Source: Aselliscus stoliczkanus (lineage: Eukaryota; Chordata; Mammalia; Chiroptera; Hipposideridae). Taken from it: a DNA stretch of 64,000 bases. The DNA is taken from contig CM066731.1 in assembly GCA_033961575.1 (NCBI GenBank), positions 62,520,001 through 62,584,000 on the forward strand, written 5' to 3'. Positions 23,406 to 34,129 of the stretch are shown piece by piece. Position numbers and translations under genes: made by a program. The stretch's first letter is position 1. Every line of letters starts with the position of its first letter. A model generated the notes under the pieces. That model made no database searches, had not been told where the DNA came from, and was given only the letters and a program-made list of their open reading frames with translations.

Positions 23406-23515
23406 TTTTTTTTTTTTTGAGGGCAGTGTCACTGGCCCTCATATGTGGGACCCAAACCGGGGCCACTGGCTTCCCAAGCCAGCGCTTAACCACCACGCCA
23501 CTCGGCTGGCCCCCC
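23406..23515 (-). mobile_element. Short-form SINE
   Basis: A T-run is followed by gagggcagtgtcactggccc and the complement of the tRNA-like head, ending ctcggctggccccc. The flank aaaaatgcagag(c/g)ttcta is at 23388-23405 and 23516-23533 with one mismatch. Confidence 0.9.
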
Positions 23516-23533
23516 AAAAATGCAGAGGTTCTA

Positions 23534-25900
23534 AATACAGTACATAGCACCTGAGAAACAAGCATACGATCTATCTAATGTCATGTCACGGAGATGGTTT
23601 AGCATCCTGCTTTCAGGATGGAGAGAGTTTAACAATATACAGATCTGACACAAATTTTGGGAAGTCAACTACAATACTGAAAAGGTCAGTAAGAACTCTA
23701 TTCCATCCCAGAAGTATTTGTCTTGGGTCATCTCTAATGAACCTAGGAGAGTCGGCATATTTCACAGGGGCTAAATAAAACTTTTTAAAAGGTTAACGGA
23801 AAAATATTTATGTGAAAAATGCCTCCAAATAATCTTTTAGTGGGTGGATACGGCACATACCAGTGAATGCCTTTGAGCTTAGTCCAATTTTGAATTAAGC
23901 TGGAGTTCACCTTTAAGAAACAATGAACCTGTTTTTAAGTAAAACACTGTATTAATAAGAAACGTGGAATGTGAATACAAAAAAAAAAAGATATCAACTG
24001 AACTGTATCTAAATATTTTACGAAGTTTTCCATGAGCCGTCAGTAGATCTTTAAAATGCATGCTCTTTAAAAAAAAAAAGTGGTTAGTCATTCATCTGTA
24101 AAAATCTAGCTTTTTATGTGTATGCCAAGCATAAAATTGCCCCATGCTAAATTTAACACAAACCTTACATTACAGAGTTATGTGCTCTTGCCCTTCAACA
24201 TGACTGTGACAGTGATTCAAAGGGTAAAAACACACTTAGAATAGTCTACCTTCTGGTGCAATTCAGGCCAATGGAGAAAGCCTGAGAAGCCTGCAAAAAT
24301 TAGGTCCATATTTTCAATCTGCAGGCAATCAAGAAGCAGACCGTGTAATCACAATCACTTGCACAACCATTTAAATATTTTTTAGTTGTAATTGTTAGCA
24401 GTTTCTTATGACTGTAATCTTTAAAAAATATATCTTCCACACACACAAAAAAAAAATAATATCTTCCACTTCAAAAATTAAATGCACATGTACACTGATT
24501 TTCTTTGTGGACTTACAGTTAAGTGCTAGTTATGCCAGGTTAAAATTGTCTTCTTTCCCATTTCAATTCTGCATTCCTTTCTTTTAGTTTTTGTACACTA
24601 TGGTTCCAAGTTAATTTCATTTTTATCCAAATAATGGTGGGCTAAAAATTTGATCTTATGAACTGCAATTTGTGAACTAATGTCGAGTTTTAACAAAGAA
24701 AACAATGAAGACGAGTCACTTCATGATGACATTCTGTTTTTTATCAAGGAACATGCTATCTTTTCAGATGTTATTTAAGGAAGGTTTAATCATTTTACAA
24801 AGGTTACATAATCAAAGATCCTCAATGTTATAAATCGGTATGCATAGCTCTTGACAGGGCACACTGAAAAGATGGAAAATGAGTTGCTCAAGGTCAGACA
24901 ATATGTCAGTGAGGCAGCCAGCGCTGGCAATCTCAAATTCCTATCTTCCCCCACACGTGCCATCCTGAGAGATCCCTGCTCTAACCTTTGCCTGCAAAAC
25001 ACGAACACAGGTATTCTTCCCAGGACAGAAACCACTTCGGGCAAAATTTCCAACTTAAGGAACTGATTAAGTAGAAGAGAAATGAAACTAAATGTTACTA
25101 TTGTATATGAAGTTAAATTAACTTTTAAGTAAGGATGCATCATTTGAGTGATCAATTCCTAAAAAGAGACCCGCTTTCTCCTAAGGTATGTAAGTAACTC
25201 TGAGCTGACTCAAGCAGACTTGGGGCCCCACTCAAGAAAAGTAGCCCTTTTCAGGGTTGCTCACATCCTCCCTGGGAACCTGAGGCAGGGACCACTCAGT
25301 GTTCAAAGGAAGAACACCTGGGTGAGCTTCCTCACCCGTCACAGCTAGGAAGGGGTGAGGGATCCTCCACCTCCCTTTCAAATTCTCAGTGTGAACTACT
25401 GTAGACCACCGGAAGTCCTAACGTGTTTACAGTTTGGCCAAGTCTTAAGATGACTTCGAATAGCTTTATCACTTCTAAGATTTTGTCTAAAGCAAATATT
25501 TTATGCATGCTTACTCATTTCTGATCACTGAAATTCACTGGTCTCTGTATATCTCCATTCCCTACTTGCAAAGGAGTTCCAAAATCCATGAGCAAGTTAA
25601 AAATCCACAAAACGTAAGGCCAAGAGCCAAAGCATCGCTGTTTAATGATGGAGTTTGCAGGTTATTTATAATGTGTTTTCATGTTAGAACTGTCAAGTTA
25701 ATAAGTGACTTCCATATTCAAGTAAATAATGTTTATATTCTTTAGAAAAAAAGTCTAGTGCCAAAAGTTAACTGTTCAAGTATATAGTATATACTCTTTG
25801 GTCACCATGTAGATGCAAAAAACATCCAACAGATAAAAAGTATAAGAACAGAAATTTTGGCAAGCCTACCCAGAATTATATAATGTTTAATGAATAAGGG
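23534..25900. other. Intron, little recognised
   Basis: Only a weak MIR-like piece at 24850-24950 (gagttgctcaaggtcagaca) was noticed. No exon was found. Confidence 0.4.
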
Positions 25901-25919
25901 GAAGAAGAAGGCATGGAAG

Positions 25920-26030
25920 GAAATCAACACTCATTATGTGCTTACTAGAAAACAGATACTGTGCTAAGTACTTTACATAAAACTGAAATCAATTTAATGC
26001 TTGTTACAGTCCCTCACCAAGTAATTACAA
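25920..26030 (-). repeat. MIR fragment
   Basis: Antisense MIR phrases cattatgtgcttactagaa and gtgctaagtactttacataa. Confidence 0.5.
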
Positions 26031-26039
26031 GCCTACAAG

Positions 26040-27800
26040 TATAGATTCAAACATCAAAGGAATTCAATACAAATGAGAGTCCTAAACTGATTCTATTTTT
26101 CTTTTGGGTACATGCTAAGCCTATCACATTCATCATCCATAAACACACACACCCACCCCCCAAAGACTCAGGATCCTATTACATAAATTATTCCCAGAAA
26201 GTAACTCATGAATACCATTCCCTCACTGAAATATTCTTTTCAAGAGGCTAGTTTTCACAATCCAAAAATTCAGTACTCATAAACACGCTTTGATAAGAGT
26301 TTGTTACTCATTTCATTATACATCAAGAGATGAGCTGCTAGTATCAAGGAATAAATTATGAAAATTTACATATTTAAGCTTATTCGGCTTCCACGGGTTA
26401 TGAGGAAGAGAAACGGGGTTAGAAATGAGACAGATCTGACTCCACTGAGGATGTCAATTCAACAGGGTCTTCACCGGCTGGCTGTTTTGTTTTACTGATT
26501 TATAGTAAAATGCTCACTTCAATGATAATAGATGCTTTTTGGGAGAGGTGGGAGGAAGTTAAAGAAAAATGTCTGTGCTTCCAATGCATTACAGCCTGAT
26601 CATACACCTTTTGAAGAAAGAAATAAACTGAAGTGGACTTTTAATCATCTGATAATACTATAATTATAATGCAATTGTGAGCAATTTTATTCTTACATTT
26701 CTGATATTTCTATTAGTGACTTTAATAAAATATTAAAAATTCTAATGACTCGGTACAATGTGAACAATGCTTTTTGCAAAGTTAAATGAAAACAACACAG
26801 TACAAACTCTCATCTATATTATAGACGAAATCTATCACCCGTATCTACTTTCCATGGAAGATTAAGGACACTGGAAGGTACAATGCATAAAGAAAATCTC
26901 AAGAGATGCGGTTTGTAGTTGACTTAGAATGTTGATGTAAGTCACCATGAAGTAAGCGTTTACATTCTCTGCATTAAAGTAAGGCGAAGGAACATTCTGA
27001 ATTTTAAATAGTTTCACCAACTGCTCTTTAAGGAATAAAAGCTGGCGATTCATTAAAATCCAGATTTATCTTCATAATAGCAATAGATGGACATCATAAA
27101 TATTATTTGATGTGGTCGAAACGAAGAAGTCTTGACAGAAATCTAAGAGAAGTACAGCTAACTCTTCTCTGAAAGGGCATAAAATTATTGTACATCCATG
27201 TTTACTATGTAATTAGCCTCAGTCTTGAAAACCATAGAAAGCACAGCTGTCAGATCATTACATCAAAAGAACAAGAAAGCTTTTGAATGCTTATAATCTG
27301 TATTTTGAACAAGGATCATACAGTGGACTTTGCAATGCTTTATGTAAAGACTATGTGTGAACTAAATCTATTTTAATTAATAAAACTGGGTAATTTTTAA
27401 TGTAAACAAATTATAATTAAAAATTTGTGTTTACCTGAAAAAAAATAGAACTATGAAAACAGTTGATTTTAGAGTGTAATGAGCTTGTAGGCATTTTCTT
27501 TTTCTTTTTTGATTCTTTTATACTATAATAATGTTGCAATAAAAACAACTTAAAAAAAAAAAGAATGTCCTCACTATGTGAATTAAATGGTACTCTGTCC
27601 GCAGTGGCTTAACCACATCAAGGACAGGAGTGCCTGTGTCTTCTATCAGTTCCAGGAAAGCAAACACCACAACTTCCTTGTATCCCCCGCATCATTAAAC
27701 ATGGCGTCTTGAGCCCCAGACAGACCCAATAAATACCCAGCAAGCTAGTCACTGAACCACCGATGAACACCAAGCATAGTTAACATAAAAGTGAAAACTT
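26040..27800. other. STAU2 intron, nothing recognised
   Basis: A/T-rich sequence lacking repeats I can name, immediately downstream of the 61-nt exon. No second exon was found here. Because it is relatively free of young repeats, conserved non-coding elements are possible but cannot be judged from one sequence. Confidence 0.4.
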
Positions 27801-27802
27801 AC

Positions 27803-27863
27803 TGTTATTTGTTGGTTCAGGGAACCCAGCCTTTGGACCACTCCATCCTTTGTTTTCCCCTGT
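27803..27863 (-). CDS. STAU2: STAU2 coding exon after dsRBD4 (61 nt)
   Basis: This short exon encodes TGENKGWSGPKAGFPEPTNN and one extra base, so it enters in phase 0 and leaves in phase 1. It follows dsRBD4 and begins the region leading to the C-terminal tubulin-binding part. The acceptor is TTTCAG before ACAGGG and the donor is AACA followed by GTAAGTTT. Because 61 is not a multiple of three, skipping or backsplicing it would shift the frame of everything downstream. The next exon was not found in 1-27800, so the following intron exceeds 27.8 kb. Two nearly identical SINEs in opposite orientation flank this exon (18807-19250 and 29011-29463). Confidence 0.93.
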
Positions 27864-28374
27864 CTGAAAAGATTAAATCAGTTGTTTAAATCCAGAGAAA
27901 CAGACTTATTCAAAAAGAAAAAAATGTTAACTAATTAATTGAGCAAAGTCAAAGGTCTCTCACACTGTTATTCTGCTTATTTCATCCATCTCTGACCCCA
28001 GGACCATGGACACAGAGTAACTAACTTGAACAGTACTATCTAGCCCTTTTCTACACTGGCATCTGTTTATATCTTGTGATTTTATCTGTTCATTTAAATT
28101 TATAATTTAAGACATCAAGAAAGCTCCACATTCAGCATAGGTATTATATACACACAGGCTCTATCTAGGTCTCTAAAAAGTAGACAATTCTTATTCAAAC
28201 AGTAAACAATCACCATCACAAGTGCTAAAGTGATTAAAAGAGCTTCTTAATCACTCCTGAGGTCAAATTAACAATAGAAATATTACTATGCTCTGGAACA
28301 AATATTGCTAATGACATATATATACATATATTAGTGTAGACACACAGAATTTCTCTATGAGTATATTTATTTTA

Positions 28375-28470
28375 CTTTTATGTATCAAATCCTCATATAA
28401 TAGTCACTATTATTTCAGACACTATTCTAAAAGCTGTACACATATTAATTCATTGAGAGAGATGCCCTTT
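28375..28470 (-). repeat. Possible MIR fragment
   Basis: The order tcagacactattctaaaagc and gtacacatattaattcattg resembles the antisense MIR end. Confidence 0.4.
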
Positions 28471-28563
28471 GGAAGAGAGACGAGGAGTCTAAGGGTCTCA
28501 GACTAACATAGTTTTAACGTGGGAGACTAACATTTTTTTCACTGCTTTTGTGTTACTTCAATT

Positions 28564-28705
28564 CTTTTTTTTTTTTTTTTTAGCTGAGCCATCCTGCCAC
28601 CTATTGGGAGCTCAGCTTAGGCTGGGCATCAAACTGCTGTTACTCAGAGCTCAGCTCGCACTCTTGAGCAAGCTCTTAACCAACTGAGTCACTCTGCCAG
28701 CCCCT
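28564..28705 (-). mobile_element. Related SINE, GAGCTG-type
   Basis: On the minus strand it reads gcagagtgactcagttggtt, then gctcaagagtgcgagctgag and caggatggctcagct plus A-tail. It is the same subfamily as 56614-56762: the tRNA-like head resembles the other SINEs but the following part differs. Confidence 0.8.
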
Positions 28706-28823
28706 TCTTGAATCCTTTTAACAACAATGTACATATCTTGCTTATTTTAAAAAGAAAAAAACTTTTTAAATACTGCTTTTGCACGTCTTTAAAACTGCTT
28801 TTGCCACACTCACGAAAGATCTT

Positions 28824-29733
28824 TTTTTTTTTTTTTGAAGATTTTATTGGGGAATTAGGGGAGGGGAACAGACAAGTTGCTGTCCTTTTATTCTTCAGTG
28901 TAGTTGTGGAGGACGTTGCTTCACTGGCCCATGCTAGTATTGTGATCACTGCACTCTTCCTGGCTGAGGCAGATGGGTCACTGGCCATGGGACGGCCGCT
29001 CATGGCAGCTGTTTTTTTTTTTTTTTTTTTTAAAGATTTTATTGGGGAATTGGCGGAGGGGAACAGCGTTGGGGAATCGGGGAAGGGGAACAGACAAGTT
29101 GCTGTCTTTTTGTTCTTCAGTTTAGTTGCGGAGGATGTTGCTTCACTGTTGGTATCGTCATTGCGCTCTTCCCGGATGAGGCAGATCGGTCGCCGGCCTC
29201 TGGATGTCGCTCACCGCGGCTATTGGCAGCTCACGCTTGGCTGCCAGCCGCTCACGCTGGCTGCGGGCCACTCACTGTAGCCTATGGCAGCCCACTGCAG
29301 CAGGGGCGGCAGCCCACACCATCACCGGGGCTCGCACAGCCCAGCTCCAGGTGGAGCTGTTGTTAGCTGTAGAGGGCAGTGTCACTGGCCCTCATGTGGG
29401 ATCCGAACCGGGGCCGCTGGCATCCCCAAACCAGCGCTTAACCAATGCGCCACTCGGCCGGCCCTCATGGCAGCTCTTGGCAGCTCACGCTGGCTGCTGG
29501 CTGCTCATGCTGGCTGCCAGCCACTCATGGTGGCTCACAGCAGCCCGCTGCCGCCCACACCATCGCTGGCAACTCACCGGCAGCCTAGCTCCAGGTGGAG
29601 CTGTTGTTCACAATCTTAGCTGTAGAGGTCGCAGCGTCACTGGCCCTCATGTGGGATCCGAACCGGGGCCCTGCTGCTCAGAGCTGGTGCTCCCAAGCCA
29701 GCTCTTAACCAACGTGCCACTCGGTCAGCCCCC
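28824..29733 (-). mobile_element. Older long-form SINE, split by a younger SINE
   Basis: The tail half is at 28824-29010 and the head half at 29476-29733, interrupted by the copy at 29011-29463. The host element has the head variant with ctgctgctcagagctggtgc, as in 38869 and 43653. The flank aaagatctt occurs at about 28815 and 29734. Confidence 0.88.
29011..29463 (-). mobile_element. Young long-form SINE nested in another SINE
   Basis: A T-run at 29011 marks the tail and ggccggccc at 29463 the head. The target duplication ctcatggcagct is at 28999-29010 and 29464-29475, inside the older SINE. It shares diagnostic deletions with 18807-19250. Confidence 0.93.
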
Positions 29734-29899
29734 AAAGATCTTCTTATTGACAAATGAATAACAAATGAAATGAGACCTTCTCCCACTGGATCTCTGCAGC
29801 ATATAGCTGCACCTACTTCCTAAAGTCATTCTCTGCTCCTCCTTTTTGCCAGTATTCTTTCCTTTCTTTCTTCCTATATCCCCCAGGCATACTATCTGC

Positions 29900-30250
29900 T
29901 ACTGAAATCTTAGCACTAACCCATGAGAAATATCTCTGGTGTCCCTCCCCTCTTCTCTTTACCACCACTGCCCCAGCCCAGACCCTCACTATCTTCTACC
30001 TGAACAATTCTGCTAGCCTCCTCACTGGCCTCCCTGCCTTCAGTCTCTTCTTTCTGATCACATCCATTCACTACATTACTTATAGGACTGTCTTTTGAAG
30101 AATGCCAACCAGATTATGTCACTTCAAGCTCAAATCTTAAATTAATAATTTCTCAAGCTCTTTAATTAGCATAAAAACAGTGGTCTCAGCTGTTCCTGAC
30201 TTTCCAGATTCATCTTCATATCCTCTAGGTTCCAGGATACTAAAATTTTT
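29900..30250 (+). mobile_element. L2 LINE fragment
   Basis: The order accctcactatcttctacct, ctagcctcctcactggcctc, accagattatgtcacttc and tctcaagctctttaattag follows the sense strand of L2. The first phrase corresponds to the end of its reverse transcriptase domain. Decayed. Confidence 0.6.
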
Positions 30251-30714
30251 GTTATGTGATTAAAACTCCTCGCCTATAATACTTAATGGTCAGTTCCTTG
30301 AGTGCAGGGACCATATTTCAGTCATCGGGTTATATCTTCAGTTGTACTTGGCATTTAGTGAATGTAATGGTTGACTTTGTGTGTCAATTTGTCTGGGCTA
30401 CAGTGCCCAGACATTTGGTCAAAGATTATTCTGGGTGTTTCTGTGAGGGTTTTTTGGGGAGAGATTTACATTTAAATAATTGAACTTTGAGTAAAGCAGA
30501 TTGCTTTCCATAATGTGGGTGAGCTTAATTAGCCTTCTGAAGGCACACTGGAAGAAAAGGCTGACCTCACCTGGAACAAAAAGGAAATATCCAGAAGATG
30601 CCTTCAGACTCAAACTGTAACTCCTTCCTGAGTCTACAGCTTACCAGCCTCTCCCATCAGATTTTGTACCAGCCAAGCCTCCACAAATGCATGAACCAAT
30701 TCATTAAAGTTAAG

Positions 30715-30804
30715 TCTCTGTGTGTGATGTATATCTATGTATGAATGTATGTATGTATATCTGTCTATATGTGTATGTGTGTGTGTGTGTGAGAGTGTGT
30801 GTAT
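30715..30804. repeat. (TATG/TG)n microsatellite
   Basis: Imperfect tatg, gtgt and tgtgtg units; another stretch follows the MITE at 31040-31100. Confidence 0.85.
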
Positions 30805-30805
30805 A

Positions 30806-31038
30806 CACAGAGGGTGCCAAAAAAATGTATACACATTTTAAGAAAGGAAAACTGTATTAAAATGGTAATACTCAATATATACTGATAAAAGATAACTACA
30901 AGTCAGGTTTGACTTCTGCAATTACAAGAGGTGCTCAAAGTGGTTACCATCAGCATCCAGACATTTCAGATTATGGCAAACTACTGCTTGAGCAACGTTG
31001 ACCAAAGTGTCCACTTGTATACATTTTAGCACCCCCAG
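30806..31038. mobile_element. Mariner-like MITE or truncated transposon
   Basis: The ends read gagggtgccaaaaaaatgta and, on the complement, gggggtgctaaaatgtatac, an imperfect inverted repeat. Both ends abut TA dinucleotides (30804-30805 and 31039-31040), the target duplication of Tc1/mariner elements. The internal minus-strand frame ends with the codons CLDADGNHFEHLL, which resembles the C-terminus of mariner/IS630-type transposases. Length 233 bp, so non-autonomous. TIR alignment requires small gaps. Confidence 0.55.
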
Positions 31039-31039
31039 T

Positions 31040-31042
31040 ATG

Positions 31043-31075
<33 letters not shown>

Positions 31076-31100
31076 GTATGAACATGCATGTGTGTGTACA
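31040..31100. repeat. (TATG)n microsatellite
   Basis: At least seven tatg units then tg-rich sequence. Confidence 0.85.
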
Positions 31101-31164
31101 TGTGTATGCATACACACAGCCTGCTGACTCTATTTCGCTGGAGAACCCTGATTAATAACAAGGT

Positions 31165-32264
31165 GGGTATGCAAAAAATGCTTTTTAAGTTAATGGAAAT
31201 TAATGCTGGTTTTCTTTCTGTTTTATTTTCACTTAACTTACAAATAAATGTCTATGAGATTTATTTTGATATATTTTTATAAATCACTCACCAGTTTTAA
31301 GTCAATATAAATGTGTTAAGTTAAAACAACATATACACAATATAAGAACTATAGAAACTTGAACACATGTTAGGTGTCACGTTACAAATACTTTTAAAGG
31401 AAGAAAAAGCATTGACTACCCAGGTTATAAAAACAGAATTCAAATCTCTAGTGATACCACACAGACAAATAATTTTTTAATCACTCAAAATAATTACCTA
31501 CATATTCATAGTTGCCTAAAAAAGAAAAATAGATCAAAATGCTTTTTAATAGATGATTTTGTTTCTAAACTTCAGAAATGTGCTCTGCAGAAACCAAAAA
31601 TATTTCTGAAACAGAATCCTCATATGAGAAAATGGCACAGAAAAAAGGATATTGTTTTTTATAGAAATAATTAAGCCTGTCTTATGAATTTCCATATAAA
31701 TAAAATATTTAATGAAAATGATTTCTACATATATATAGATAAAATGATAATTTAATACTAAATGAAATTAAGCCAGTTCTTGCTAAGTTATCTTCTCTTG
31801 CAACAGAGGCAGGTGTGAATGATGTCATTAACTGCTGCAGAAGAAATAAAGAACCATGAACACAAGTCTTGGCAGAAAATAAACACCCTCTGAGTTTACC
31901 TTTAAATTTAAAGTAAATAGAAAAATTAGTTTATAGAGTGTCTGTCCAATATAGTTCCTGCCCTAAAGGGATAACTCAGGATCTTTATTTTCAGTGTTTT
32001 CAGCTGTATTTCAGAAATAAAAGCTAACAACCTCTGTTCTTAAAAAGCACAAATTAAAACTGTGTCTACATGGCAAAACCCACCAATCAATAAGCTAACA
32101 ATCATTAAATTGGTAGTATATAAAATATGTACAACCACAGCACAAATGTTTAATATTTGCTAGTTGTAAGATTATCATTAATATTTCATCTTGAACCCAT
32201 AAAACAGATGTTAATTTGTACCTGGAGAATCTATTTTAAAGATGTAAGGATAAAGTACTGCCTT
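31165..32264. other. STAU2 intron, nothing recognised
   Basis: A/T-rich intron with no nameable repeat. Confidence 0.4.
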
Positions 32265-32282
32265 AGAAAAAAGTAAGTCTTG

Positions 32283-32394
32283 GGCAGGCCGAGTGGCATG
32301 GCGGTGAAGAGCTGGCTTGGGATGCCTGAGGCCTGGGTTCGGATCCCACATATGAGGGCCAGTGACACTGCCCTCTTTAAAAAAAAAAGAAAAA
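32283..32394 (+). mobile_element. Short-form SINE
   Basis: A tRNA-like head (ggcaggccgagtggcatggc) ends in cagtgacactgccctc and an A-rich tail. The flank agaaaaaagtaagtcttg precedes it and a copy with one mismatch follows, ending at 32410. It is about 135 bp downstream, in transcript order, of the dsRBD4 exon donor. Confidence 0.88.
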
Positions 32395-32528
32395 GAAAAA
32401 GTAAGCCTTGATGTCACTTTAACACCAATTCAGACATGACTTCGAATCCAGGCACACTGGAACAGAATTTGCTCATCACTCTGAGGTTCTGATAGAAGAG
32501 GACATGTACATGTCAGCTTAACTCTCAC

Positions 32529-32660
32529 CTTATCAAGCTGGTCTTGAAGACTGGTGGATGCTTTATAACCAAGTTGTAACAGCATTGCTTCCGCAGCATT
32601 TTTTTTGGCTATCTTTTTATTAGGTCCTGTTCCAGTAGCAACTTCACTGCCTACCTTGAC
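32529..32660 (-). CDS. STAU2: STAU2 coding exon, second half of dsRBD4
   Basis: This 132-nt exon is 44 codons in phase 0. It begins VKVGSEVATGTGPNKKIAKK and continues NAAEAMLLQLGYKAS to the end QDQLDK. The NKKIAKKNAAEAM segment is the C-terminal helix of dsRBD4 with its basic RNA-contact cluster. GSEVA, TSLQ and LDK differ slightly from the human protein as I remember it (GNEVA, TNLQ, LEK), which is consistent with a real orthologue in another mammal. The acceptor is ATCAG before GTCAAG and the donor is AAG followed by GTGAGA. Together with the 138-nt exon it forms the complete dsRBD4; both are multiples of three. Confidence 0.95.
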
Positions 32661-33174
32661 CTGATAAGATTAAAGTAAGAAATTAATAAGAGTTATTCTG
32701 GGAAACAGAAACTCTTTCACATCATAAAGTAATGTGTTCTGCTCTGTAACAGTCAAACATATAAAGTTCAGTCCATGATAGAACAGTGATTATGATAAGA
32801 TCCCATTTATGTAATATTATACAAACAAAAGGAATACACACATGGAGAAAAATATGGAAATAAGGTCCTCAAAATGTCAGTGGGGATTATCGCAGGATGA
32901 CAGAATCTTAGAAGATTTTTACTTCCTTACATATTATTATATTATTTGATTATTTAAATAATAAACTTATCCTTTATATAAGCAGAAAAATAAAAATCAC
33001 ATTGTAACACAGTCCACACTGATTCTAACTACATTTAGTATTCCTTATTTAAATTAGTAAACTGAAAGGGCTGAAATTCATGTTTGTTTCATTTAAAATA
33101 ATGTTCACATTGCATGCCAAGTCTACAAAGGTTTATACTAAACAGTTCTGAGGAATTAATATGCAAGGGCTAGT

Positions 33175-33415
33175 ACAAGGTTGTGGTTAAGAACAAAGAC
33201 TTCCAAGTCGAATTTGGGTATGAAATTCAACTCTACCTCTTCCTAGCTATATGAACTGATGCGAATTATTTAACATCTCTAGCCTCAGGTTTTTCATTGG
33301 TTAAAAAAAAGGGTAATACAATTACTTCATAGTGTTGCTTTGAAAATTAAATAAGAAAAATGTATGTAAACTACAGTGTATAATTAATCATAATTGCTCA
33401 GTAAACAGTAGTTTT
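33175..33415 (+). repeat. MIR SINE
   Basis: Nearly full-length sense MIR: ttgtggttaagaacaaagac, cctcttcctagctatatgaa, ctagcctcaggtttttcat and ttgctcagtaaacagtag follow in order. Confidence 0.75.
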
Positions 33416-33618
33416 TTTAACAGTAGCTTTTTATCATCAGAGTTATTCCCCAGTTATCTTTAGTGAGTAATGCACACATGTATATATGTATGTATATACA
33501 TGTAGTATTTAAGTACATATGAGTTAACTTATAACCACACATACATTTTCTGAGTTGGGTATGCTCTTTTAGAGATTCATGTGCCAAGAGATAATACAGA
33601 TATAAAAAGTAGATTTGA

Positions 33619-34077
33619 GGGCTGGCCGAGTGGCGCATTGGCTAAGAGCTGGCTTGGGATGCCAGCGGCCCCGGTTTGGATCCCACAGATGAGGGCCAGT
33701 GACACTGCCCTCTACAGCTAAGGTGGTGAACAACAGCTCCACCTGGAGTTGGGCTGTGTGAGTACCCGCGATGGCATAGCTGCAGCCCCTACTGCAGTGG
33801 GCTGTCATAGGCTACAGTGAGTGGCCAGCAGCCAGCGTGAGCGGACGGCAGCTGGTGTGAGTTGCCAAGAGCCACTGTGAGCGACTGTCCAGAGGCCGGC
33901 GACCAATCCACCTCACCAGAGAAGAGCGTAATGAGGATACCAACATGGGCCCATGAAGCAATGTCCTCCACAACTAGACTGAAGAACAAAAGGACAGCAG
34001 CCTGTCTATTCCTTTTCCCCAGTTCCCCAACACTGTTTCCTTCCCCCAATTCCCCAATAAAATCTTTAAAAAAAAAA
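33619..34077 (+). mobile_element. Long-form SINE
   Basis: Head gggctggccgagtggcgcat, body with ggtggtgaacaacagctcca, end ccccaataaaatctttaaa. It is bounded by an A-tail; the target duplication is not clear. Confidence 0.9.
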
Positions 34078-34129
34078 GGAAATTTCAAAGCAAAAAAAAG
34101 TTAAAAGTACAAGAGAAATAGAAAATACA

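Larger units (their letters stand above)
30360..31160 (+). repeat. Ancient interspersed repeat with inserted MITE
   Basis: It opens ggttgactttgtgtgtcaat, continues ttctgggtgtttctgtgagg, gtaaagcagattgctttcca and atgcatgaaccaattcatta, and ends with ctggagaaccctgattaata at 31140-31160. I recognise this as a common ancient mammalian repeat but cannot name the family with certainty. Its TG/TATG-rich tail is split by the TIR element at 30806-31038. Confidence 0.55.

Noticed and set aside
28708..29761. Frames of 185-190 codons in the SINE cluster
   Set aside because: They are frames of long-SINE sequence on the antisense side and recur in every copy; no protein evidence.
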